25,267 nt of DNA from a virus. Under the pieces are notes generated by a model that was not told the DNA's origin, did no database searches, and saw only the letters and a list, made by a program, of their open reading frames with translations. Within the stretch, counting starts at the first letter, position 1, and the number at the start of each line of letters is the position of its first letter. Location: positions 1 through 25,267 of the IMG/VR virus record IMGVR_UViG_3300005095_000130. The stretch is one strand, 5' to 3'. This document shows, one piece after another, positions 13,932-21,686 of this stretch. Made by a program: the position numbers and the translations under genes.

Positions 13932-14358
13932 ACAAGCGGCCCGCGCTCTGCTCGACAAGGCGCTCGCGGTCACGGCCACCACGCAGGACGGCCGCACCAT
14001 CCAGGCCAGGGGCGGGCGGACTGGCGAGGGCGGCCCCATCCGGGAGACCCCGTTCGTCGAAATCGGCGACGTCGGCCTCGACTTCGAGGGGATCTCCGCC
14101 ACCGCCGGGGCCCGCGACCTCGTCACGCTACGCCTCGCGGTGATCTTCTACCGCACCTACGCCAAGGAGGTGGACCGCGAGAAGGAGGAACTCAGGGAGC
14201 TCTTCTGGGCCTTCCGCGATGCGGTGCGCGCCGACTACACCTTGGGCGGGCTGGTGGACTACGCCCACGTGGCCAGCGCCCGGGCGACCCTCGAGCCCAG
14301 GGAGGGCCAGTGGTTCTGGGCTTGGATCACGGTCGTGGAGGTGATCTTTGAAGCTTAA
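13915..14358 (+). CDS. Putative tail terminator protein
   Basis: A 147-residue protein in the slot between the virion morphogenesis gene and the tail tube gene, where siphophages encode the tail terminator (lambda gpU-like). It has an N-terminal helix (IEQAARALLDKAL), an FVEIGDVGLDF strand, and a pattern of strands and one helix (DREKEELRELFWAFRDAV) consistent with that small alpha/beta fold. No enzymatic motif is present. It overlaps its upstream neighbour by 17 bases and the TTG start of the small gene at 14348 by 11. The call is based mostly on position and size. Confidence 0.55.
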   Translation: MASPIEQAARALLDKALAVTATTQDGRTIQARGGRTGEGGPIRETPFVEIGDVGLDFEGISATAGARDLVTLRLAVIFYRTYAKEVDREKEELRELFWAFRDAVRADYTLGGLVDYAHVASARATLEPREGQWFWAWITVVEVIFEA

Positions 14359-14517
14359 ATACACCCCCAACAAGGACGCCAAAGCCTTCGCCCCGGGCCT
14401 CCGCCCGGGGCAGGTGCTTGAGGTGTGGACCGGGAGGAAGGCAAGCGGCTCCTCGAAACCGGGGCCTTCGAGCCCGTCGAGGAGCCCAAGAAGAAGGGCA
14501 AAGGAGGTAAGAAGTGA
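14348..14517 (+). pseudogene. Small LRPGQV-type protein, frameshifted copy of the 12800 gene type
   Basis: From TTG 14348 the frame encodes MKLKYTPNKD...GLRPGQVLEV, then runs into unnatural sequence. One frame back from about 14425 the reading becomes VDREEGKRLLETGAFEPVEEPKKK and ends at TGA 14515-14517, which overlaps the next GTG as GTGA. Joined, the product would be 56 residues and matches the 12800 protein (LRPGQVxEV...FxPVxEPKKK). Restoring one G (GAGGTGGTGGAC instead of GAGGTGTGGAC) makes the gene intact. No standard slippery heptamer is present; a perfect 9-bp hairpin (14390-14411) lies just upstream. It could be a true lesion, a read error or, less likely, recoding. Confidence 0.6.
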
Positions 14518-15449
14518 GCGGACCGGCGCAACTCGCCCACATCGGGCTTGGTAAGGAGTCCACCTGGGGCAGCGGCGTGCCCCCCTCGGTCTTCCTGCCC
14601 GCGAGCAAGGACGTCAACATCGAGATCGCCCGCATGCGGATCGAGGGGCCGCACGCCACCGTGGCCCAGCTGAGGAGCGAGGCTGGGCGGAAGAGCATCC
14701 GCGGCGGCATGGGTGGCGTGCCCGGCTACACCGACGCCATCGGCCACATCCTGCGGGCGCTCCTCGGCGAGCCCTCGACGAGCGGCTCGGGCACCTACAC
14801 CCACCGCTGGCGGGTCGATAACCCACCGGTGCATAAGGACTACGCCCGGCCGCCCTACTCGCTGCAGTGGACCGCCGACGGCGTGACCCGCCGCCTCACC
14901 GGCGGGCAGCTCTCCCAGGTCACCTTCTCCCAGCCCGCCGACGACTACCTGAAGCTGAACCTCGACTGGCTCTTCAAGAGCCACCAGGACGGCGTCAGCG
15001 AGGCGACGCCGACCTACCCCACCGACGCGGTCTTCGGCTTCCGCGACCTCACCGTCAAGCGGGCGGGCTCGGACATCCCGGTACGGGTCGAGTCCCTCGA
15101 GCTCACCATCAACAACAACCTCGAGCCCGCCAACGCCGCGGGTGACGACGAGATCGCCGCCGTGGACCTGGGCGTGGTCACCGTTGAGGTTCAGTTCACC
15201 GTCGAGTTCAACGACGCCGATATCTACAACGATTTCATCAACGACCAGGCCCAGCGCTACGACCTGATCTGGTCCAAGGGCGGCAAGAGCCTGACCATCA
15301 CCATCCACCGCGGCGTTATCGCCGCCCACAGCCAGCCGATTCCCGCGAGCGGGCGGCTGACCGCGACTTTCACCGTCGCCGCCGAGCTTGACCCGAGCTC
15401 CGGCGACTTCGTGGACGTGGTGCTGGTCAACACCACCGCCAGCTACTGA
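14514..15449 (+). CDS. Major tail tube protein
   Basis: A 311-residue beta-rich protein that would form the tail tube. It begins AHIGLGKESTWGSGVPPSVFLPA, a typical opening of tail tube proteins of this type (a glycine-rich STWG element), followed by long alternating strands and few helices. The region SLELTINNNLEPANAAG and the C-terminal strands ending VDVVLVNTTASY fit a tube fold with a small extra domain. No cysteine and no enzymatic motif are seen. GTG 14514 overlaps the preceding stop and follows AAAGGAGG, a strong site. It lies directly before the tail chaperone and tape measure genes, as in other siphophages. Confidence 0.8.
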   Translation: MSGPAQLAHIGLGKESTWGSGVPPSVFLPASKDVNIEIARMRIEGPHATVAQLRSEAGRKSIRGGMGGVPGYTDAIGHILRALLGEPSTSGSGTYTHRWRVDNPPVHKDYARPPYSLQWTADGVTRRLTGGQLSQVTFSQPADDYLKLNLDWLFKSHQDGVSEATPTYPTDAVFGFRDLTVKRAGSDIPVRVESLELTINNNLEPANAAGDDEIAAVDLGVVTVEVQFTVEFNDADIYNDFINDQAQRYDLIWSKGGKSLTITIHRGVIAAHSQPIPASGRLTATFTVAAELDPSSGDFVDVVLVNTTASY

Positions 15450-15460
15450 GGAGGGCCGCT

Positions 15461-15994
15461 ATGGGGCTAGCTGAGAAGCTGAAGGAGTACGAGGCCCAGA
15501 AACTGATCTTCAAGTTGCCGGACGGGGAAGAACTCACTCTCCGCCCGGTCAAGGCGATCGAGGTGATCCCGCGCCTCGGCGTTGCCCCCGACGCTGTGGG
15601 CAGGTTCCTGGCCTCCGGCACCGGCGGCGAGGGGGCGGAGGTCCTCGACCCCGCCGACCTACCGCAGGCGGCGGTCCTGGCCGCCCGTCTTGAGGAGGCC
15701 TACTTCGTCTTCGGCATCGCTAACATCCCGCTCTGCTTCTCGCACGAGGCTATCGAAGGCAAGTGCGAGGACAAGACCCCGGTCGAGGAGTTCAAGGCCT
15801 TCATCCGGGACACCTACGGGCCGGAGGTCCTCGCCGAGCTCGAGCGCAGGATTCGCGAGGTCTCCGGCGAGATCCGGGCGGAGGAGGTCGCCCAAGACAA
15901 GGACTCCTTTCGTCCGGTGGCTGAGAGCTCTCCACCAGGTAGCGAAGGCGTACGGGACGAACCCGATCGCGCTCCTGAACCTGCCGCTGGGTGA
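15461..15994 (+). CDS. Tail assembly chaperone (gpG-like)
   Basis: A 177-residue protein between the tail tube and tape measure genes, the conserved location of tail assembly chaperones. It begins with a helix and then strands (LIFKLPDGEELTLRPVKAIEV), then long helices (LPQAAVLAARLEEAYFVFGI; VEEFKAFIRDTYGPEVLAELERRI). After about residue 150 the frame becomes low complexity (Pro/Glu/Ser-rich), while a +1 overlapping frame encodes a natural helical continuation. This is the known arrangement for a short and a long form made by frameshifting. ATG 15461 follows a TGAGGAGGG site. The short form would bind the tape measure and help tail tube assembly. Confidence 0.8.
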   Translation: MGLAEKLKEYEAQKLIFKLPDGEELTLRPVKAIEVIPRLGVAPDAVGRFLASGTGGEGAEVLDPADLPQAAVLAARLEEAYFVFGIANIPLCFSHEAIEGKCEDKTPVEEFKAFIRDTYGPEVLAELERRIREVSGEIRAEEVAQDKDSFRPVAESSPPGSEGVRDEPDRAPEPAAG

Positions 15995-16109
15995 GTTCGA
16001 GTTTCTTTTGCGGATCTTCGAGGAGGGCAGCGCTTACGAGGCGCTGCAGATGGAAAAAGCCCGCCAAAAAGCGGAGTTAGAGGCGAAACGTGCCCAGCAA
16101 CACGCTTGA
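15912..16109 (+). CDS. Frameshift extension of the tail chaperone (gpT-like part)
   Basis: The +1 frame carries VRWLRALHQVAKAYGTNPIA..., then LNLPLGEFEFLLRIFEEGSAYEALQMEKARQKAELEAKRA, a natural helical, charged sequence with no good start codon of its own. Reading TCC TTT CGT and slipping one base forward at TTT-C (15908-15911) lets tRNA-Phe re-pair on TTC and continues in this frame, giving a 215-residue fusion. The extension ends at TGA 16107-16109, overlapping the tape measure start at 16090. The slip site is inferred, and an indel is an alternative explanation. Confidence 0.65.
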   Translation, partial: VRWLRALHQVAKAYGTNPIALLNLPLGEFEFLLRIFEEGSAYEALQMEKARQKAELEAKRAQQHA

Positions 16110-18435
16110 ACTGGTCCTCCGGCTGCGGGACGAGGCGACCCGTGGCCTGAAGCAGGCCCGGCAGGCCATCAAGGGCCTCGAGGGCTCGCTGAAACAGGCC
16201 AAGGCCGCCGCCGCCCGGCTCAACGCCGAGCTCGAGCGGGCGGCGCCGGCAAGCCGGGCCCTTGCCGTGGCGCTGGCCGCTGGCGGTACTGGCGCCGCTA
16301 TTGCGCTGAAGTCCTTTGCCGAAGAGGCTTACCGCGCTCAGGTAGGCTTACGCCTCTTCCAACGCCAACTGGAACGCATGGGGCGGGACGTGCAAGCCGG
16401 TCAGCGTGAGCTTGAGAGGATCGCCGACCGGCTCGGCGTACTGCCGCAGAAACTCGCCGATTACGCCACTCAGCTGTTGCGGCAGGGGCTCTCAATGAAG
16501 GAGATTTCCATCCTCTTTGAGGGCGCCGCCGCTTCGGCCCTTGCCGCAGGCAAGGACGTGATGACCGGCATTGATGCGGTGACCAACGCCATCGTGAACC
16601 AGATGTCCGTTTACCTCAACTACGCCGGCATCGCCGAAAACCTCGACGTCGCCTACCGCGAGTACGCCAAGACGCTCGGCAAGACCGTGGACGCGCTGAC
16701 CAAGGAGGAGCGGGCTCGGGCGGCGGTGCTCCTGGTGCAGCGGGCTACCAAGGAGGAGGTTGCCGATCTTGACACCCTCCTCGGCGGCTTGACGGGCAAG
16801 CAAAATGCCTTCAATAAGGCGCTCACCGAGTTCCGTTTGACCCTGGGCAACGCCGTTCTGCCCGCCTACACCCGGGTGCTTGAGATATCCACAGAATTTG
16901 TCCGAAAGCTTCAGGCGTTGCCCGCCCTACTGCAGAAGTACCGTAACGGCATTGAAATCCTGGCGGGAGCGATTGCAGGGGCTCTTGTCCCATCGCTGAT
17001 TCAAGCCGCCCGTGGCGTCGCGCTCTTTATCCGCAACCTTTCCCCGTGGCTCTTAATCGGCGCGGCCGCCGTATCTGTGCTCAAGCTGCTCGGGGTCAAG
17101 TTCGACGACGTGATCAGGGTCATTAACCGTTTCGCGCAAGGTCTCTCAGGCCTATGGCAGATCGGTAAGGCGGTTTTTGAGGGCCTCATGCTAGCGGCCC
17201 TAGATTTATACGACTCATTCAAGCACGCGCCGCAGCTATTCGCGGCGCTTGGGCGCATATTCGTTGCCCCATTTAATGGCTTGCGGGAGGCCATTGACAG
17301 CGCAGCTGAGGCTATGCGCCGCCTGTTTGCTGGCGATTTCTCTGGAGCGGCGGAGGCAGCGGCGAAGGCAAACCCAGTCACCGCGATGGCGAAGGCCATG
17401 CGGGAAGCGCGGGGCGAGCTTAGCCGCGCATGGAACGAGATCGTTGCTGAGTTCGAAAAAGACCAAGGAGTTTACGATCAGATCTACTCCGCTCTCTCCG
17501 AGGGTTGGAAGAAGCTTGCTGATGCCATCACCGGCAAAGTCTCGCCGGCTACGTTCGACTTCAAAAAATTGCTCGAAGGAACCAAGGAAACGGTAAATGA
17601 GTTCCTTGGTGTAGCTGGGAAAGCCGGCGATAAACTGGGCATCTTCAACACCACCCTCCAAACCACCGCCACCGCCAGCACCGACGCCGCCGAAGGGCTG
17701 AAGAAGACCGGCGTCGAAGCCGAGGAGGTGGGAAACAAAGCAGAGGAAGCTGCCGAAAAGGTCATGGCGCTGAACGAGGCGATCCAGCGCCAGCTTGACC
17801 TTCTTGGGAAAGCGGCGCCGCGCGAGGCCATCGGCGGGCACGCCTACACCCCCATTGTTTCGCCGCGCGGTGAACCTCCCACCGCCAGCGGAATCGGAGC
17901 CGCGGAGCTGCTGCGCAAAAAGACCGCCCGGCAGCTGCAGGAGCTCAGGCGCCAGATCCGCGCCGAGCGGAACATCCTGCGGGCGGAGGCCGTCGACGCC
18001 GGTGCCGCTACCGCCGAGGCTTTCTTCGAGGGGTTGAGGCGGGCCCAGCGCGATGCCATCCGTCGCGCTTGGAACCGCGAAGCCCTGTTCGACCAGTTCA
18101 AGGGGCTTTGGGGTGAGGACCCGTTTGCCGGCGTTGACGCGGCAATTGCCATTAATCAAGGCGCTTCCAAGCCTACGCGAGCGGAGCAGGATCGTCGCCG
18201 AGCCCAGGCGGAGATGGCCGAGTACCTGGCTAAGCAATACCAGGAAGCCGTCGAGTGGGCCCAGCGCCTGCAGGCGGAGGCCGAGCGCATCGCTGAACTC
18301 CGCTTCGGCGAGGGCTGGGAGGCGAGCGGCCGTTCGCCGGAGTTTTGCCGACGCCACCGAGGCCATGCGCTACTTCTGGCGGGATGGAGAGTTAACCAAG
18401 GAAGAGATCGCCTTGCTGCGGGCGGCGTTCGGTGA
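16090..18435 (+). CDS. Tape measure protein, N-terminal part
   Basis: The first part of the tail-length ruler. From GTG 16090 the protein has a long N-terminal coiled-coil (LRDEATRGLKQARQAIKGLEGSL...), Ala-rich helices, several hydrophobic helices (about residues 287-337: GIEILAGAIAGALVPSL and PWLLIGAAAVSVLKLLGV) and long charged helical repeats, all typical of tape measures of the TP901-like kind. It is continuous to residue 752. Then at the TTTT of 18343-18346 the frame leaves its natural reading: after GAG TTT the codons TGC CGA CGC encode unnatural sequence until 18435. Dropping one T joins it smoothly to the part that begins at 18347. Combined length would be 1180 residues. Confidence 0.85.
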   Translation: MPSNTLELVLRLRDEATRGLKQARQAIKGLEGSLKQAKAAAARLNAELERAAPASRALAVALAAGGTGAAIALKSFAEEAYRAQVGLRLFQRQLERMGRDVQAGQRELERIADRLGVLPQKLADYATQLLRQGLSMKEISILFEGAAASALAAGKDVMTGIDAVTNAIVNQMSVYLNYAGIAENLDVAYREYAKTLGKTVDALTKEERARAAVLLVQRATKEEVADLDTLLGGLTGKQNAFNKALTEFRLTLGNAVLPAYTRVLEISTEFVRKLQALPALLQKYRNGIEILAGAIAGALVPSLIQAARGVALFIRNLSPWLLIGAAAVSVLKLLGVKFDDVIRVINRFAQGLSGLWQIGKAVFEGLMLAALDLYDSFKHAPQLFAALGRIFVAPFNGLREAIDSAAEAMRRLFAGDFSGAAEAAAKANPVTAMAKAMREARGELSRAWNEIVAEFEKDQGVYDQIYSALSEGWKKLADAITGKVSPATFDFKKLLEGTKETVNEFLGVAGKAGDKLGIFNTTLQTTATASTDAAEGLKKTGVEAEEVGNKAEEAAEKVMALNEAIQRQLDLLGKAAPREAIGGHAYTPIVSPRGEPPTASGIGAAELLRKKTARQLQELRRQIRAERNILRAEAVDAGAATAEAFFEGLRRAQRDAIRRAWNREALFDQFKGLWGEDPFAGVDAAIAINQGASKPTRAEQDRRRAQAEMAEYLAKQYQEAVEWAQRLQAEAERIAELRFGEGWEASGRSPEFCRRHRGHALLLAGWRVNQGRDRLAAGGVR

Positions 18436-19633
18436 CCTGCCCCCGGCGGTCAAGGCGGTGGGCGGAGAGCTCGAGGTCCTGCAGACCAAGTTCAAGCTCG
18501 GCAAAATCGGGGTCAAAGACTACCGGGCCTCCCTCGAGGCCATGCGCGACGGCCTCCGGGAGCTCCTCGACCAGACCAAAGAGGGCACCCCCGAGTGGCA
18601 GGCTTATGCGGAGGCCCTTGAACTTGTCATAAACTTGCTGAACAAATTGCCCAAAAAAACGGACAAGGCCAAAGAGGAAATCGACAAACTCAGCGACGCC
18701 CTGGACAAGATTCAGACCGCCTACTCTGGCCTCGACCGCATCCTTTCCTCAGTGAGCAAGTTTGGCAAGGACACTGGCAAGGCAATACGAGAGCTCTACG
18801 GGGGAGTTGCCGACCTGGCTAAGGCCATTCCGGTAGTGGGCAACTTGTTGAGCAAGGTCTTCAACTTCTTTGGCACCATCGCGCAGGGGCTTTACAAGCT
18901 CACCTGGCAGGCCACTATCGAGAGCCTGAACCGGGCTAAGGAGGCCTACGAAAAGCTCGGCGAGCAGATGGTGCTGATCCACCAGCGGGCCTATGCGAAG
19001 ATCGAAAAATACAAGGAAAAGTACCTCTTCGGGTTGATTCAGGTCGATCGCTACAAGGTCGAGATCGACCAGCTTGGACTCAAGATCGCTCAGACCCTGG
19101 AGAGCGGCGTCGGCGTGCTGGGTGGCCTCAAAAACGCGATGCGGGCGTTCCTCGAGGGTGCCGAGGACTGGCAGGAGCAGCTAAAAGCCGGCCTACGCTC
19201 GGCGATCGAGGAGGCCGTGATCGAGGCGGTGATCCAGGGCGCCCTCATCAAAGGGGCCCTCAGCGAAATGTTGACAAACATCTCTAAAGCCATCAGTGAG
19301 GGCAACTGGGATGCCGCCAAGCAGTACATCCAGAACTTGGCGGACCAGATCCCCGAGCTCACCAAAAATCTTGCTGAAGCACTCAAGCCCCTAAAGGGGG
19401 CGCTGGATCAGCTGAAACCACCAGATGACGCAGGTATCGGCCAAATGGCGCGAGAAGTAGAGATGACGGTCACCACCACTGCAGTGGTGCGGGCGCCTTT
19501 GTGGGTAGATCGCTTCGTGTCGGCGATCCGCCGGTTTGACGAGGCTACTCAACGCTTCGCCAATGCCAACGTGGTGGTGGTGGTGCGGGGCGACTCCATA
19601 CTCGCTGATTTGAACGCGGTGGCGAGCGCATGA
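18347..19633 (+). CDS. Tape measure protein, C-terminal part (separated by a single-base frameshift)
   Basis: The continuation of the tape measure in the +1 frame, starting ADATEAMRYFWRDGELTKEE and ending VVVVVRGDSILADLNAVASA. It contains charged helical repeats (KTDKAKEEIDKLSDALDKIQTAY), a central hydrophobic/basic stretch (LAKAIPVVGNLLSKVFNFFGTI) and further helices. ATG 18365 could in principle start a separate protein, but no ribosome-binding site precedes it, so it is more likely the second half of a broken gene. The stop TGA at 19631-19633 overlaps the next gene's ATG (ATGA). If the extra T is real, the tail would be truncated and probably non-functional. Confidence 0.75.
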   Translation, partial: ADATEAMRYFWRDGELTKEEIALLRAAFGDLPPAVKAVGGELEVLQTKFKLGKIGVKDYRASLEAMRDGLRELLDQTKEGTPEWQAYAEALELVINLLNKLPKKTDKAKEEIDKLSDALDKIQTAYSGLDRILSSVSKFGKDTGKAIRELYGGVADLAKAIPVVGNLLSKVFNFFGTIAQGLYKLTWQATIESLNRAKEAYEKLGEQMVLIHQRAYAKIEKYKEKYLFGLIQVDRYKVEIDQLGLKIAQTLESGVGVLGGLKNAMRAFLEGAEDWQEQLKAGLRSAIEEAVIEAVIQGALIKGALSEMLTNISKAISEGNWDAAKQYIQNLADQIPELTKNLAEALKPLKGALDQLKPPDDAGIGQMAREVEMTVTTTAVVRAPLWVDRFVSAIRRFDEATQRFANANVVVVVRGDSILADLNAVASA

Positions 19634-20853
19634 TGTGGGTTTTGATAGGAAGAGGGATTGGCATACCGGATGCCCCGATAACTGAGGGGCCACAGCGACC
19701 TAAAGATGAGTTGAGTGTTGAAATCGGGTCCGGAAGAGCAAAATCTCTCTCATGGCAAGCTGGCGACTTGGGACTCAATCCCTACAGCAGAGTAGCCCTG
19801 TATATCCACGGGTCACTTGTATTTGAGGGCTACGTCACTACTGCCTGGCGTGGCGCGAATTGTCCACAAACATGGAATGCTGAGGGCGATAAAGAAATCC
19901 CGCATAGTGATATATTTGACGCACGCAACTTGCCGGCCCAAAAAATACCGGTAGCCATAAACGCCGTGGACGCTTGCTCGCGTGGTGTTGCTACAGCAGA
20001 GTTGCACGCCATTGGTGGAACATTAAAGGGCAGCGAACTTAACAAGCCGTACACCGCCCTTAAGGGTCTCATTGCGGAGGCCGTGGAAAATGACCAACAT
20101 AGTTGGCTGAAGCGGGAAAAGCGCACGCGCTATACCGGGGAACTGCCCTGGGTGGAGGTGCAGCCTAATGTCGTCGAGGCCGACAGCGTTATCAATATGG
20201 ATAACCCAAGCGGGCCGCTGGACGGAAATGTGTCGGCTACCGAGGACACGAGTCAACCGTCAATATGGTTAGCAAAAGTGCATTTCCCAAATAAAAAACT
20301 GCCGCTCCGGGTAACCGCGAAGCTCAATTCGCCGACTGGCGCTATTTTGCACTACTACGTGGAGTGGATCCTGAGCACCCAATCTGGGCACCTGTCGACA
20401 TGGCCAGACTACGCTGCGATTTTGGGTACTGTACGCCTGGATTCAAATTGGAAAACATATGTTTTCCAAATTCCACGCCCCCCCAGATCGAAAGCAAAAG
20501 AGCCTTGGGTATGGTTGGACTTTCGAGTTTTGAGCGGAGATCTGCGAGTGGGGCCGGTTGGGTTTTGGCTGCCAGACACAACGCCACTCCGCGAGGCGGC
20601 AGCGGCGCTATTGCGCCGCCAGCCTACGGCGGCCTTAGCCATTGAGGTGCGCGGGTTCGTGCCCCCTGCCAGACATGTTGATACGGCGGCAGGGGGTATC
20701 AGCCCAAAACGCATTGTTTACCAAGTCAAAGGCAGCGACATTATAACTCGTCTCTACTCCGAGGACACGGGCAATAACCCGGTGGCCGCCACCGTACGGC
20801 GCATGTCAAGCGAGGACGCGTCGAGCGTACGATCAATCGTAGCGGATGTGTAG
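19630..20853 (+). CDS. Tail-tip / baseplate-region protein, AT-richer than its neighbours
   Basis: A 407-residue protein immediately after the tape measure, the place of distal-tail or baseplate components. The ATG at 19630 overlaps the preceding stop. The N-terminal about 80 residues are beta-rich (LSVEIGSGRAKSLSWQAGD...VALYIHGSLVFEGYV). This resembles the first beta-sandwich part of phage tail hub proteins, but I cannot confirm it. A middle region of about residues 195-330 looks like a carbohydrate-binding-type beta domain (LPLRVTAKLNSPTGA, WVWLDFRVLSGDLRVGPVGFWL). Base composition and codons are visibly less GC-rich than in the head genes, suggesting acquisition by recombination. Confidence 0.6.
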   Translation: MMWVLIGRGIGIPDAPITEGPQRPKDELSVEIGSGRAKSLSWQAGDLGLNPYSRVALYIHGSLVFEGYVTTAWRGANCPQTWNAEGDKEIPHSDIFDARNLPAQKIPVAINAVDACSRGVATAELHAIGGTLKGSELNKPYTALKGLIAEAVENDQHSWLKREKRTRYTGELPWVEVQPNVVEADSVINMDNPSGPLDGNVSATEDTSQPSIWLAKVHFPNKKLPLRVTAKLNSPTGAILHYYVEWILSTQSGHLSTWPDYAAILGTVRLDSNWKTYVFQIPRPPRSKAKEPWVWLDFRVLSGDLRVGPVGFWLPDTTPLREAAAALLRRQPTAALAIEVRGFVPPARHVDTAAGGISPKRIVYQVKGSDIITRLYSEDTGNNPVAATVRRMSSEDASSVRSIVADV

Positions 20854-20855
20854 CT

Positions 20856-21332
20856 ATGGGCTGGCAGCTCAGACGCGATTCCGCTGTGGCCGACATCGAT
20901 TTACTTGATCCGCCCGTGGCCGACACAACCAGCCCCAACCCGACTGTCACCGTAAGCGTAGGTTTATCGGGCACACCAAGGGATGTGTTCTTGGCTATCC
21001 GACGATTAATCGCAATCGCGTGGCCAGGCGCAACCCTTGTGCGACGAGACAACAGCGGGGAGTGGAGTTTGACCACTTACGGCTTAATTTCGTGGCGAGT
21101 TGCCGAGTTGGTGTTGACTCACAGGGCTGCGTTGGCCGTGCTCGAGCTTACGCTGCGCGGGTACGACACCGACTGCTCAGTGAAAGCGACTTGGGTGAGG
21201 ATGACGGGGACGAAGGAGATGCCTCTGGTGACGAGGGCTCCGGGGAGGGCAGCAGCGGGGACGACGACAGTGGGGATGACGGGAGCGGAGACGACAGCGG
21301 TGGTTCGCGATGATCGAACTCCAACACCCTGA
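20856..21332 (+). CDS. Tail-region hypothetical protein with apparent frameshift into an acidic C-terminal tail
   Basis: The frame from ATG 20856 encodes about 114 natural-looking residues (PNPTVTVSVGLSGTP ... LTLRGYDTDCSVKATWV) and then becomes Thr/Gly/Ala rubble to 21332. One frame back at 21197 the reading is EDDGDEGDASGDEG, continuing as an Asp/Ser/Gly-rich tail and ending at TGA 21311-21313, which overlaps the next gene's ATG as ATGA, the common junction here. Restoring one G after GTG 21195-21197 joins them into 152 residues. The acidic tail may be a flexible linker or Ca-binding stretch. I do not recognise the folded part; location suggests a tail-tip or baseplate accessory protein. 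Confidence 0.5.
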   Translation: MGWQLRRDSAVADIDLLDPPVADTTSPNPTVTVSVGLSGTPRDVFLAIRRLIAIAWPGATLVRRDNSGEWSLTTYGLISWRVAELVLTHRAALAVLELTLRGYDTDCSVKATWVRMTGTKEMPLVTRAPGRAAAGTTTVGMTGAETTAVVRDDRTPTP

Positions 21333-21678
21333 TGGTGCAGTAGCACTACACGTGCTGTCAGGGCTTGACTCCGCATTTCGAGGCGAAGGGCCAAAGGGGT
21401 GCCATTCTAGCCCTCCAGGTGCGCGCACCGAGCTTACGGTGCGCATTTCCGGGCATTATGGAGCAGATGAGATGGTTGCAGTTGAGGAACTGGATCAGAT
21501 AGCGAGCTCAGCTACTGCGATTAGGATCGCAGTAGCTGGCATGGTTATAAGCATTCCGATCGTTTCCTACCTCGGGTACCGGTACGCCGGCAAAATTGCC
21601 CCCCTAGCGCATCAGATTGTGCTCGCGTGGGTTACGAAAACGCCGCAGATTGACGGCGTGGGCCCAATCGCCCCATAG
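21310..21678 (+). CDS. Tail-region hypothetical protein
   Basis: A 122-residue protein starting at ATG 21310, overlapping the corrected stop of the previous gene. It has an N-terminal polar segment, VRISGHYGADEM, and a central stretch of moderate hydrophobicity (ATAIRIAVAGMVISIPIVSYLGY, about residues 68-90) that could be buried strands or a membrane helix. The base composition is AT-richer than the head genes, like its two upstream neighbours. No family is recognised. It sits between the tail-tip gene at 19630 and the GC-rich genes from 21687, so it probably belongs to the same exchanged tail module. Confidence 0.55.
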   Translation: MIELQHPDGAVALHVLSGLDSAFRGEGPKGCHSSPPGARTELTVRISGHYGADEMVAVEELDQIASSATAIRIAVAGMVISIPIVSYLGYRYAGKIAPLAHQIVLAWVTKTPQIDGVGPIAP

Positions 21679-21686
21679 GAGGCAGC

